Source: Asaia siamensis
GTDB taxonomy: Bacteria; Pseudomonadota; Alphaproteobacteria; Acetobacterales; Acetobacteraceae
Assembly (NCBI RefSeq): GCF_014635085.1
Contig: NZ_BMCH01000009.1
Coordinates: 1 to 64,000 of the forward strand
Length of the DNA: 64,000 bases
Direction of reading: 5' to 3'
Shown: positions 28,205-37,177 of the stretch, one piece after another
Position numbering within the stretch: position 1 is the first letter of the stretch
How the letters are laid out: every line of letters begins with the position of its first letter
Program-made: the position numbers and the translations under genes
Notes under the pieces: generated by a model
Databases searched by the model: none
What the model saw: only the letters and a program-made list of their open reading frames with translations
What the model was told of the DNA's origin: nothing

Positions 28205-28809
28205 GCCAGAAAGCGGAAGGACTGGCCGCGCAGCATCTGGGCGGTTTCGAAAAGGGGCAGGCCGATCACGGCGGAGGGGCTACCCCCGACATAGCGTATG
28301 ACCGACGCTGCCGCGCCCTGAAGCGCATAGCCACCTGCCTTGCCCTGCCAGTCGCCCTGATCGAGCAGGGCGGTAATCTGGCCTTTGGTCAGGCGGGAAA
28401 AGGTCACGTCGGTTTCGACCAGACGTTCCACAATGCGTCCTTCTGCCCAGGCGGCACTCGGCATGACGCAGACTGCGGTCAGTACGGTATGGCGCCGCCC
28501 CGAGAGCAGGCGCAGGCAGCGTTCTGCCGTCGCGCGATCTTCGGCTTTGGGCAGGATGCGCCGACCCACCGCAACGAGCGTGTCGGCGGCAAGGATCAGG
28601 CCTGGCCCTGTCGTGCGGGCGGCAACCGCTTCGGCTTTGGCGCGGGCCAGACGGGCCACGCACAGGCGTGGTGTCTCGTTCTGGCGCGGCGATTCATCCA
28701 GATCGGCAGCGTCGATGCGGTCGGGGACGAGACCGATCTGGCGGAGAAGATCGACCCGCCGGGGCGATGCCGAGGCGAGGATCAGCTCCGGCCTTGTGCC
28801 GTCCGTCAT
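28201..28809 (-). CDS. maf: Maf-like nucleotide pyrophosphatase
   Basis: A 202-aa protein with the N-terminal LILASASPRRVDLLRQIG signature of Maf/YceF proteins, a conserved LILAADTLVAVGRRIL segment, and RRHTVLTAV. Family members hydrolyse non-canonical or standard NTPs to NMPs, and were first linked to septum formation. The start lies 10 bp after infA and the stop overlaps the next gene (ATGA). Confidence 0.93.
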   Translation of the reverse strand: MTDGTRPELILASASPRRVDLLRQIGLVPDRIDAADLDESPRQNETPRLCVARLARAKAEAVAARTTGPGLILAADTLVAVGRRILPKAEDRATAERCLRLLSGRRHTVLTAVCVMPSAAWAEGRIVERLVETDVTFSRLTKGQITALLDQGDWQGKAGGYALQGAAASVIRYVGGSPSAVIGLPLFETAQMLRGQSFRFLA

Positions 28810-28819
28810 GAAAACGCTC

Positions 28820-29038
28820 TTACTTGAAACGGAAGGTGATGCGGCCCTTGGACAGGTCGTACGGCGTCATTTCAACATTGACGCGGTCACCGGCCAGAAC
28901 GCGGATGCGGTTCTTGCGCATTTTGCCGCTGGTATGGGCGAGAATGGTGTGTTCGTTGTCGAGGGTCACGCGGAACATGGCATTGGGGAGCAGCTCGGTA
29001 ACGGTGCCGCTGAATTCGATCATGTCTTCTTTTGACAT
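28820..29038 (-). CDS. infA: Translation initiation factor IF-1
   Basis: A 72-aa S1-like OB-fold protein ([50 protein letters not shown]) of the exact usual length. It blocks the ribosomal A site during initiation. It heads the infA-maf-RNase E/G-yacG series and lies downstream of the hisGD terminator, so it should have its own promoter between about 29039 and 29076. Confidence 0.98.
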   Translation of the reverse strand: MSKEDMIEFSGTVTELLPNAMFRVTLDNEHTILAHTSGKMRKNRIRVLAGDRVNVEMTPYDLSKGRITFRFK

Positions 29039-29075
29039 TGGGGTCCTTATGGGGATTGAAGCTGAAACAGGCCAG

Positions 29076-29097
29076 AAAAAGGGGCTGTGCCAGCCCC
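29076..29097 (-). terminator. Rho-independent terminator of hisG-hisD
   Basis: Read on the minus strand, a perfect 7-bp GC stem (29097-29091 with 29087-29081) and 3-nt loop are followed by five T residues. It lies 87 nt past the hisD stop and before infA. Confidence 0.85.
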
Positions 29098-29183
29098 GGC
29101 AGTAAAAATTCTGCCGCGTATGTGCTGGCTGTAGGCCGTTACGTCAAGTTTCTTGGTTATTTGCCGGGGTGAAAAAGGCCCTA

Positions 29184-30491
29184 TCAGCCCTGATTCCACC
29201 CAAGCGCGTCGAGTCGGGCCGAGAGGCTGAGCGCATGAGCCCCCAACCCTTCGGCGCGGGCAAGCGCAACACCAGCAGGGCCGACCGCGCGCAAGCCATT
29301 GGCATCGGCGGCGATAGATGTCGTGCGCTTGAGGAAGTCGAAAACCGACAGGCCCGAGGCAAAACGCGCCGTGCGGCTGGTCGGCAGCACATGGTTCGGG
29401 CCGCCCACATAATCGCCTACGGCCTCGGGGCAGTTGCGCCCGAGGAACATGGCGCCTGCATGGCGGATCTGCGTTGCAAACCCTTCCGGGTCGTCGAGCA
29501 TCACTTCCAGATGCTCGGAGGCAAAGCGATTGGCGATCTGCGCGGCCTCTGCCCAGTCGCGCACGATCACCACCGCGCCGTGATCGGCCCATGATTTACC
29601 GGCGATGGCGGCGCGCGGCAGGGTCAGCAGTTCGTTTTCGAGCGCCTCGACCACGGTCTGGGCGAAGGCGGCATCATCGGTGATCAGTACGGCCTGGGCG
29701 AGTTCGTCATGTTCGGCCTGAGCCAGCAGATCGAGCGCGACAAAGCGCGGCTCGTTGCGGTTATCAGCGACGATGACCACTTCTGAAGGGCCTGCAATCG
29801 AGTCGATGCCGACATGGCCGAAGACCTGACGCTTGGCCTCTGCCACATAGGCATTGCCCGGCCCGACGATACGATCGACCGGCGGTATGGTAGCGGTGCC
29901 GTAAGCGAGCGCAGCCACGGCCTGAGCCCCGCCGATACGATAGATCTCGCTCACCCCGCAGACACGGGCTGCCGCAAGCACCAGGGGGTTGAGCACACCA
30001 TCGGGGCAGGGCACGCACATGGCGATGCGCTCGACACCGGCCACACGGGCGGGCAGGGCATTCATCAGAACAGATGAAGGATAGGCGGCCTTGCCGCCGG
30101 GCACGTACAGCCCGACCGCATCAAGCGATGTCCAGCGCATGCCAAGCGTCAGACCGGCATCATCCGTATAGGAGAGGTCAGACGGCATCTGTGCCCGATG
30201 AAAGGACTCGATGCGCGTGGCGGCGAGGGTCAGTGCCTCCATCAGTTCTGCATCGACCTTGTCCGCCTCCTGGGCGATCTCGGCTTCGGAAATACGGATG
30301 GTTTCCGGCGTGAGGGCCAGCCGGTCAAAGCGCGCGGTGTAATCGCAAAGTGCCATGTCGCCCTGGGTGCGTATGGCGGCGATAATGTCGCGAACCGGGG
30401 TGCTGACGCTGGTCTCGACCGCGCTGCGATCGGCCAGAAGACTGCTGAGGCGGGTCTCGAAATCCGTGTCGCTGCTCTGGAGCCATTTCAT
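29184..30491 (-). CDS. hisD: Histidinol dehydrogenase
   Basis: A 435-aa enzyme that oxidises L-histidinol to L-histidine in two NAD-dependent steps. Visible family blocks include VPGGKAAYPSSVLMNALPA, DRIVGPGNAYVAEAKR and the HAEHLEVM-like SEHLEVMLDDP and GPNHVLPTSRTARF stretches, which carry zinc-binding and catalytic residues. The start overlaps the hisG stop by 4 bases, so both are one operon that ends at the terminator near 29090. Confidence 0.97.
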   Translation of the reverse strand: MKWLQSSDTDFETRLSSLLADRSAVETSVSTPVRDIIAAIRTQGDMALCDYTARFDRLALTPETIRISEAEIAQEADKVDAELMEALTLAATRIESFHRAQMPSDLSYTDDAGLTLGMRWTSLDAVGLYVPGGKAAYPSSVLMNALPARVAGVERIAMCVPCPDGVLNPLVLAAARVCGVSEIYRIGGAQAVAALAYGTATIPPVDRIVGPGNAYVAEAKRQVFGHVGIDSIAGPSEVVIVADNRNEPRFVALDLLAQAEHDELAQAVLITDDAAFAQTVVEALENELLTLPRAAIAGKSWADHGAVVIVRDWAEAAQIANRFASEHLEVMLDDPEGFATQIRHAGAMFLGRNCPEAVGDYVGGPNHVLPTSRTARFASGLSVFDFLKRTTSIAADANGLRAVGPAGVALARAEGLGAHALSLSARLDALGWNQG

Positions 30492-31195
30492 GCGGCATTC
30501 TCCTGCAGGGCGTTGCGAAAGCGCTCGATCAGGGCACGAATGGCATCGGGTCGGGTCTTCAGGGCAACGCGATTGACGATGAGGCGGCTCGTGACATGGG
30601 CGATGACATCGGTTTCGCGCAGACCATTGGCCTTGAGTGTCGAGCCGGTATCGACCAGATCGACAATGACGCTTGCCATATCGAGTGTCGGCGCCAGCTC
30701 CATCGCGCCATGCAGATGCACGATCTCGGCATTGACGCCTTTGGCGGCAAAATGGCGGCGCGTGATGGTGGGATATTTGGTCGCCACCCGGATATGCGAG
30801 CTGGCGGCATTGGTGTCATGCGTGCCCATACCGACAGGCTGGGCAAGGGAAATACGGCAGCCGCCGATACCCAGATCGAGCGGGGCATAGATATCAGGGT
30901 AGTCGAACTCCATCAGCACATCGGCACCGCAAACGCCAATCTGCGCGCCCCCATGGGCCACGAAGGTCGCAACGTCGAAAGAGCGCACACGCACCACATC
31001 GACATTGGGGTCGAGCGTCGGAAAGCGCAGGCTGCGTGTCCCTTCACCGATGGCACTGCCATCTTTGAAAAGTCCGGTGCGTTCCAGCACGGGGCCGAGC
31101 GCCTTGAGAATACGGCCTTTCGGCAACGCCAGAATGAGGGGCGCATCCGTGGGGTCGGACGGGGTGTGAGACTGGGTTTCTGCTGCAGCGATCAT
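30488..31195 (-). CDS. hisG: ATP phosphoribosyltransferase, short form (HisG)
   Basis: A 235-aa protein for the first step of histidine synthesis. It carries LALPKGRILKALGPVL, IGVCGADVLMEF and the phosphate-binding IVDLVDTGSTLKANGL motif. It lacks the C-terminal regulatory ACT-like domain of long HisG (about 300 aa), so the family rule is that it needs the HisZ partner; no hisZ is present in this window. First gene of hisG-hisD. Confidence 0.95.
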   Translation of the reverse strand: MIAAAETQSHTPSDPTDAPLILALPKGRILKALGPVLERTGLFKDGSAIGEGTRSLRFPTLDPNVDVVRVRSFDVATFVAHGGAQIGVCGADVLMEFDYPDIYAPLDLGIGGCRISLAQPVGMGTHDTNAASSHIRVATKYPTITRRHFAAKGVNAEIVHLHGAMELAPTLDMASVIVDLVDTGSTLKANGLRETDVIAHVTSRLIVNRVALKTRPDAIRALIERFRNALQENAA

Positions 31196-31392
31196 GACAC
31201 CTCGTTCCTAACACAGAGTCTCACGGTCAAGAACCGGGCGAGCGAAGAGTTTTTGCCCCATGGACCTTAGTCTCGCGTCTCTTTGTTCACGCGTTGATGA
31301 CCGGTTTTCGGTTTCGTGTTGCAACCCGGCGTAGATCGGGCCGCTAGACTACTGAAAAATATCGCTCTCAAAGCGACAGCAAGGAGATCTTC

Positions 31393-32262
31393 ATGTCTCG
31401 TACCGATTCTTCCGCAGGGCTTTCTTCTGCAACCCTGCGCGCCGATGGCGAGCAGGTGCATCTGACGCTCAATGACGGCACGCGCATCCCTCAATTCGGG
31501 CTTGGTGTCTACAAGACCCCCGCTGATGAAACGGCGGAGATCGTGCGTTATGCGGCCAAGGCAGGCTATCAGATGGTCGATACGGCCGCATTTTACGGCA
31601 ATGAAAGTGGCGTCGGTGACGCGCTGCAGGATTTCCCCGATCTTTATGCTGTGACCAAGCTCTGGGCGAATGATCTTGGCTACGACAATGCCATGCGCGC
31701 CTTTGATGAGAGCGCCCGCAAGCTGCGTCGCGATGTGGTCGATCTCTATCTGCTTCATTGGCCCATGCCGAAAACGGGCCTCGCAGTCGAAAGCTGGAAG
31801 GCACTGATCAAACTCAAGAATGACGGGCGTATCCGGTCGATCGGCGTGTGCAATTTCCAGCCAGAGCATCTGACCCAACTGATCGAGGAAACCGGGGTCA
31901 AGCCGGTGCTCAACCAGATCGAGCTGCACCCCTCGTTCCAACAGAAGGAAGTGCGCGCATTTAACGAGTCGCTCGATATCCGCACCGAGGCCTGGAGTCC
32001 TCTTGCACGCGGTGCCGGGTTCGATGGCGAGATCATTACCAGCATCGCCAAGAAGCACGGCAAGACGCCGGGGCAGGTCACATTGCGCTGGCATCTCGAA
32101 CTCGGTAATATTGTCATCCCGAAATCGGTTCATCCGAAGCGGATCGATGAAAATCTCGACGTTTTCGATTTCCGCCTGGACGAGGACGATATGAAGCGCA
32201 TCGAAACGCTTGATCGCGCTGATGGCCGCACGGGCCCCAACCCTTATACGGCTTCGTTCTGA
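31393..32262 (+). CDS. Aldo/keto reductase (2,5-diketogluconate reductase-like)
   Basis: A 289-aa (beta/alpha)8 reductase. The catalytic set is visible: Asp and Tyr in MVDTAAFYGNE, Lys in AVTKLWAND, His in LYLLHWPMP; the NADPH-binding end reads IVIPKSVHPKRIDENLDVFDF. It has an excellent ribosome-binding site (AAGGAG, 6 nt). Related enzymes reduce 2,5-diketo-D-gluconate or small aldehydes; in an acetic acid bacterium a keto-sugar-acid role is likely, but this is inference. A 197-bp divergent region separates it from hisG. Confidence 0.92.
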   Translation: MSRTDSSAGLSSATLRADGEQVHLTLNDGTRIPQFGLGVYKTPADETAEIVRYAAKAGYQMVDTAAFYGNESGVGDALQDFPDLYAVTKLWANDLGYDNAMRAFDESARKLRRDVVDLYLLHWPMPKTGLAVESWKALIKLKNDGRIRSIGVCNFQPEHLTQLIEETGVKPVLNQIELHPSFQQKEVRAFNESLDIRTEAWSPLARGAGFDGEIITSIAKKHGKTPGQVTLRWHLELGNIVIPKSVHPKRIDENLDVFDFRLDEDDMKRIETLDRADGRTGPNPYTASF

Positions 32263-32325
32263 CAGTAACCGGGCGTCATGAAAAGTGACGCCCTTTTGTG
32301 CTTTTTCAGGTATAGAACTGATTCT

Positions 32326-32790
32326 ATGCCTGAAAACAGAAATAATAAGAAAGCGCTGTTTTATTCACTGTTATGCCTTTTGGTATCGCAGGGGCATTGT
32401 TTTGCTGCCGAGGCCGGGTATTTCGTCCCGCCACCCCGGTCGCACGGATCTCCTGCCGAACCCGGCAAGCGCAGCCTTCTGACCCAAGCTCCGCTTTTGC
32501 CCCACGGCTCAGGGCTTGATCTGAGCATTTCGGCCAAAGCCCCGCCCAAGACCTTTTTCGCGCCTTCCATGCAGTCTGTGCTGCGGCGATACGGCCCGAT
32601 ATCGGTCGAGCAGAACCAGTCATCGCCCATCGCGATGGAGCACGGCATTACCACCACCTTTGCCCTGCCCGTTGCCGGTATTCCCGGCCTCGATCTCACG
32701 GCCAATTTTTTTGCAGGTCATCGCGACACCCGCCTCGGCGCGCCACCGGGTTCAGCGGCCGTGACCGGTGGAATCCGATGGCGCTGGTAA
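32326..32790 (+). CDS. Small exported protein of unknown function
   Basis: A 154-aa ORF with a signal peptide (basic MPENRNNKK, hydrophobic core, cleavage near CFA-AE). The mature part is Pro/Ser-rich and ends in aromatic residues (TGGIRWRW), a feature seen in outer-membrane proteins, but it is too short to be a full barrel. The ATG at 32326 is preferred over the upstream 32278, which would spoil the signal peptide. No family recognised. Confidence 0.5.
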   Translation: MPENRNNKKALFYSLLCLLVSQGHCFAAEAGYFVPPPRSHGSPAEPGKRSLLTQAPLLPHGSGLDLSISAKAPPKTFFAPSMQSVLRRYGPISVEQNQSSPIAMEHGITTTFALPVAGIPGLDLTANFFAGHRDTRLGAPPGSAAVTGGIRWRW

Positions 32791-33206
32791 TGATCGGGCC
32801 CCTAATATTTATAGTGGTGCGTGAACTGTTAAGTATCGTTGACGATAGCGTAATCTGGTGTGCCGACACTGTTGCATCGTGGCTTATTGATCTGGTTGTG
32901 GGAGCCAAACTCGCGTTCTTGCGAAAAAACGAAACAGGACAACACGTGCTGGTGGTCTGTTAGTAATTTCCGCCGCACGGGTCGATTTATTGCAGTAATT
33001 ATAGAGAATTATCTGCCAATAATGGGCGCCTATTGAAAAGAATCATATTCGCATACGGCGATGGCTTGTGCGGGCGGAACGCGCTTGGCGAGTACGGTCC
33101 ATGCAAGACGCCCTGCACCCATTGGCGCCGCTCGCCCGCCGATCTTTCAGAGATCTGTGCGGACAGAACGGAACGACCGGCATGTCTGCTATGGCGCCGG
33201 CCTCGA
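32791..33206. other. Non-coding interval between an exported-protein gene and dnaB
   Basis: About 416 bp, AT-richer than its surroundings. I see a perfect 14-bp palindrome with 2-nt centre (TATCGT-TG-ACGATA, 32834-32847) that could be an operator. A 61-codon ORF (32778-32963) with a hydrophobic N-terminus is present but unsupported. No terminator with a T-run was found for the dnaB end. Confidence 0.4.
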
Positions 33207-34712
33207 TCACACGTCGTGGACGGTATCCAGATCGCCGAAGCGGGTGAATTCGCCTTCGAAGAAAAGCGAGATGGTACCAGTCGGTCCATGACGCTGTTTT
33301 TCCAGAATCAGCTCGGCCTTGTTGTGCACGAGCGCCATCTTGCGCTGCCACTCTTCCATGGCGACCTGATATTTATCCATGCTTTCATAGGCGCTGTCTT
33401 TGGGCATGCGCTGTTGCAGATAATACTCGTCGCGATAGACGAACATCACGGCGTCAGCGTCCTGCTCGATCGAGCCGGATTCACGCAGATCCGAGAGCAT
33501 CGGGCGTTTGTCCTCGCGCGATTCCACCTGACGTGAGAGCTGCGACAGCGCGATGACCGGTACCGAAAGCTCTTTCGCAATCGCCTTGAGCCCCTGCGTG
33601 ATCATCGAGATTTCAAGCACGCGGCTTTCCGGTTTGGTGCCGATGGCGGGGCGCATGAGCTGGAGATAATCGACCACCACAAGGCTCAGCCCCTTTGTGC
33701 GCGCCAGACGGCGGCAGCGTGTTCGCATGGCCGAAAGCGAGATGGCTGGCGTGTCGTCGATATGCAGCGGCAGTTCTGACAATTCGCGAGAGACGCGCAC
33801 GAAGCGGTCGAATTCGCGCTGGCCGATATCGCCCCGTCGGATCTTTTCGCCCGAGACTTCAGATTGTTCTGACAGAATACGCGTGGCGAGCTGCTCGGCC
33901 GACATTTCGAGCGAGAAGATTGCCACGGCGCCGCGTGGCTTCGTTCCCTTGTCTTCCGCCTCGCGCATCAAGGCCTGGGCAGCCGAGAAGGCGACCTTGG
34001 TGGCCAGAGCCGTCTTGCCCATGGCTGGACGGCCTGCAAGGATCAGAAGATCGGAAGGATGCAGACCACCGGTTTTCTTGTCGAAGTCGCGCAGACCCGA
34101 GGTAAGGCCGCTGACATCGCCCGTGCGCTGGAAAGCCTGTTCTGCCACCTGGAGCGCGCCTGTCAGGGCGCGTTCGAAGCTGACGAATCCGCCATCCTGT
34201 CCCTTGTCGGTGGCGAGTTTGAACAGGGTTTCCTCGGCGGCGGCAATCTGGTCGCCACCTTCCAGATCGGCACGGGCGCCATAGGCGTTATTGACGACCG
34301 TCTCACCGATTTCGATCAGCTGGCGCCTGATCCATGCATCATGAATGGCGCGGCCATAATCGCCGGCATTGACGATGCCCACCATGGCCATGAGCAACTG
34401 GCCCAGATATTGCGGACCGCCGACTTCATCCAGCAGGCCGGAATGTTCGAACTCGGCGCGCATGGTGATGGGGTCAGCCAGCATGCCACGGTCGATACGC
34501 CGGGCGATCGCCTCAAAAATGCGCCCGTGCAGCGGGTCGGCAAAATGCGCGGCGACCAGAAAGTCGGAAACGCGCTCATAGGCCTTGTTATTGGTCAGAA
34601 GCGCGCCCAGCAGGGCGCGTTCGGCCTCAGGGTTGGCCGGGGGCGAGCGGCGCAGCAGCGCGGTAAGGCCATCATCGGCCGCGGAAGGTCTGGATGTATC
34701 GGTCATAGTCAC
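33207..34712 (-). CDS. dnaB: Replicative DNA helicase DnaB
   Basis: A 501-aa hexameric 5'-3' helicase of the replication fork. The N-terminal DnaB domain (about 20-130; NPEAERALLGALL) is followed by a RecA-fold motor with Walker A (GRPAMGKTALATK, about 225-237), Walker B-like LSLVVVDYLQLM and the VIALSQLSRQVE stretch. No intein or insertion interrupts it. Transcribed alone. Confidence 0.97.
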   Translation of the reverse strand: MTMTDTSRPSAADDGLTALLRRSPPANPEAERALLGALLTNNKAYERVSDFLVAAHFADPLHGRIFEAIARRIDRGMLADPITMRAEFEHSGLLDEVGGPQYLGQLLMAMVGIVNAGDYGRAIHDAWIRRQLIEIGETVVNNAYGARADLEGGDQIAAAEETLFKLATDKGQDGGFVSFERALTGALQVAEQAFQRTGDVSGLTSGLRDFDKKTGGLHPSDLLILAGRPAMGKTALATKVAFSAAQALMREAEDKGTKPRGAVAIFSLEMSAEQLATRILSEQSEVSGEKIRRGDIGQREFDRFVRVSRELSELPLHIDDTPAISLSAMRTRCRRLARTKGLSLVVVDYLQLMRPAIGTKPESRVLEISMITQGLKAIAKELSVPVIALSQLSRQVESREDKRPMLSDLRESGSIEQDADAVMFVYRDEYYLQQRMPKDSAYESMDKYQVAMEEWQRKMALVHNKAELILEKQRHGPTGTISLFFEGEFTRFGDLDTVHDV

Positions 34713-34831
34713 AGCGTCCCTCTATCATGGGCGCGGGCGATTCGAGCAAGCCAAGAGGCTGTCGCACTTGTCATGAGTGAGCGATACTCCGCTTCGTGTC
34801 CGCAAGGGCGTTGTTTCGAGGGGAGGCTGTC

Positions 34832-35545
34832 ATGCAGGCGGCGGGTCTGTTTGCACATATTCCGGGTGAGGGGCTGCTCCAGCTTCAGGAGCTCGGGCTG
34901 GCGTTTTTTCTGTCTGCACTGGTCGGGCTCGAGCGCGAATACCGACAGAAAGCGGCAGGTTTTCGTACCTATACGCTTGTTGGCGTGTCTGCCGCCCTTT
35001 TCATGCTCATCTCGAAATACGGCTTTGATGACGTGCTGGTGCCGGGCCGTGTCGAAGTCGACCCTTCCCGTGTGGCGGCACAGATTGTCTCGGGTCTCGG
35101 CTTCATCGGCGGCGGCGTCATTTTCATGCGACGTGACACCGTGCGCGGCCTGACGACTGCCGCTTCAGTGTGGCTCACGGCTGCCATTGGCATGGCCTGC
35201 GGTGCGGGCATGACCATCGTTGCCCTGCTGACAACACTTGGTTATCTGGTGATCATGTTTCTCACCCCTGGCTGGCTGTTGCGCATGCCGCGCGCGCCAC
35301 GTCACGGGTTCAAGATAAGCGTACGGGGCGACCCGGACGTCGATTTTGCCGAGACCGTTGCCACTACCCTGACCGGGCTGGGTTTCACGCTGGGTCATGT
35401 CTCGCAGGAGAGACAGGGCGAAACGCTTCTGCTCACCATCCATGTGCACGGCATGAAAAAACCCGATGAGGTCATCACGCCTTTGATGCGCATCCCCGGC
35501 GTTCAGGCAGCCTGGAGCGAAAAGCCCGACGAATCTCTGGACTGA
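34832..35545 (+). CDS. MgtC/SapB-family membrane protein
   Basis: A 237-aa protein with four to five N-terminal TM segments carrying the MgtC signature (GLEREYRQKAAGFRTYTLVG, QIVSGLGFIGGGVIF, VRGLTTAASVWLTAAIG) and a soluble C-terminal ACT-like domain (about 150-235). Relatives inhibit the F-type ATPase in intracellular pathogens or act at low magnesium; here a role in Mg2+ or acid homeostasis is inference. GGGAGG lies 5 nt before the ATG at 34832, so I prefer it to the upstream frame opening at 34796. Confidence 0.92.
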   Translation: MQAAGLFAHIPGEGLLQLQELGLAFFLSALVGLEREYRQKAAGFRTYTLVGVSAALFMLISKYGFDDVLVPGRVEVDPSRVAAQIVSGLGFIGGGVIFMRRDTVRGLTTAASVWLTAAIGMACGAGMTIVALLTTLGYLVIMFLTPGWLLRMPRAPRHGFKISVRGDPDVDFAETVATTLTGLGFTLGHVSQERQGETLLLTIHVHGMKKPDEVITPLMRIPGVQAAWSEKPDESLD

Positions 35546-35628
35546 ACCCTGACCATTCTGACGCTTGGTACAAACGCCTGTCGTTAAGGGCGCCGGCCCC
35601 TCAGGCAGGCGTCCCGAATTTAAGCGCG

Positions 35629-37038
35629 TCAGAGCGGCTCAGCCTTGTGCAGATGGCAGAGCCCTTCGGGAGAGAGAATCTTCTCCAGTGTCTCTTCCGG
35701 CACAAGCTGGCGTTCACGCACGATTTCGATCACCCCACGTCCGGTACGATGCGCTTCGAGCGCAATAGCCGTGGCAGTTTCATAGCCGATATAGGGGTTC
35801 AGAACGGTCACAAGGCCGATGGAGTGCGTTACCATGGCCTCGAGCTGGGCCGTATTGGCGGTGATGCCGCGAATGCACCGCGATTCCAGAGTGAGGCAGG
35901 CCGCATGGAGATGGGTCAGACTCTTGAAAAGGCTATGGGCAATGATCGGCTCGAAAGCATTGAGCTGAAGCTGACCGGCCTCGGCGGCCATGGTGACGGT
36001 CAGGTCATTGCCGATCACTTCGAAAGCGACCTGATTGACGACCTCGGGAATGACCGGGTTGATCTTGCCCGGCATGATGGAAGAGCCCGACTGCATGGGC
36101 GGCAGGTTGATCTCATTCAGCCCGGCGCGAGGGCCTGAGGAAAGCAGACGCAGATCGTTGCAGATTTTCGAGAGCTTGACGGCAAAGCGCTTGAGCACGC
36201 CGGAAACCTGAACGAAAGCGCCGCAATCCTGAGTGGCTTCGATCAGGTCGCTCGCCGTCAGAAGATGAAGATTGGTGATCCGGTTGAGATGCGAGCAGAC
36301 CGTGACGGCAAAATCGGGATGGCTCGCAATACGTGTGCCGATGGCGGTGCCGCCCAGATTGATCTCGCTGATCAGAAGGGTCGCCTCCCTGAGGCGTTTC
36401 TGGTCTTCATCCAGCATGACGGCATAGGTCTGGAATTCCTGCCCCAGCGTCATGGGCACGGCATCCTGAAGCTGGGTACGTCCCATCTTGAGAATGTCAT
36501 GGAATTCCCGTGACTTGGCGATAAAGCCCTTGCGAAGCACGGTCATGGCGTCGGTCAGGTGGTTGACCCCATGAATGGCCGCAATGCGCAGGGCCGTGGG
36601 ATAAACGTCGTTCGTGCTCTGGCCCATATTGACGTGGTCGATAGGGTGGAGCGCGCTGTAATCGCCCCGCTGGCGCCCGAGATGCTCGAGCGCCCGATTG
36701 GCGATCACTTCATTGGCGTTCATGTTGGTCGAGGTGCCAGCGCCCCCCTGAATGACATCGACGACGAACTGGTCGTGCAGCTGCCCACTACGCACATCCT
36801 CGCAGGCGGCAATGATGGCGCGTGCTTTCGAGGCGTCGAGAAGCCCCAGATCGCGATTGCTCAGGGCCGCTGCCTGCTTGATGGCAGCCAGTGCGTTGAT
36901 GAGTTCCGGATAGGCGCTGATCTGGCGGCCGGTAATCGGAAAATTCTCGACGGCACGCAGTGTATGGATGCCGTAATAGGCGTCACGTGGGACTTCGCGT
37001 GTGCCGAGAAGATCGTGTTCGGTTCTGGTCGTGACCAT
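35629..37038 (-). CDS. aspA: Aspartate ammonia-lyase
   Basis: A 469-aa fumarase/aspartase-superfamily enzyme that converts aspartate to fumarate and ammonia. It has the superfamily signature GSSIMPGKINP with the flexible catalytic loop, and N-terminal TEHDLLGTREVPRDAYYGIHT typical of aspartases, as opposed to fumarases. The frame is open to 37143, but the ATG at 37038 yields the standard N-terminus. Confidence 0.95.
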   Translation of the reverse strand: MVTTRTEHDLLGTREVPRDAYYGIHTLRAVENFPITGRQISAYPELINALAAIKQAAALSNRDLGLLDASKARAIIAACEDVRSGQLHDQFVVDVIQGGAGTSTNMNANEVIANRALEHLGRQRGDYSALHPIDHVNMGQSTNDVYPTALRIAAIHGVNHLTDAMTVLRKGFIAKSREFHDILKMGRTQLQDAVPMTLGQEFQTYAVMLDEDQKRLREATLLISEINLGGTAIGTRIASHPDFAVTVCSHLNRITNLHLLTASDLIEATQDCGAFVQVSGVLKRFAVKLSKICNDLRLLSSGPRAGLNEINLPPMQSGSSIMPGKINPVIPEVVNQVAFEVIGNDLTVTMAAEAGQLQLNAFEPIIAHSLFKSLTHLHAACLTLESRCIRGITANTAQLEAMVTHSIGLVTVLNPYIGYETATAIALEAHRTGRGVIEIVRERQLVPEETLEKILSPEGLCHLHKAEPL

Positions 37039-37177
37039 GATCCTGAGAAGCTCCCTCTTTTCCTGTGTCAGAGGAAGCCACCCGGCGAGACGAGGCAAGA
37101 CGCACAGGCCTGACGGGATATGATTTCTCGGCGCAGGAGCCATGCATTTCCCGTCAGAACCACGCGCCGGTCGATTT

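Noticed and set aside
32778-32963. 61-codon ORF with hydrophobic N-terminus
   Set aside because: It overlaps the preceding gene, lacks a ribosome-binding site and has no conserved-looking pattern.
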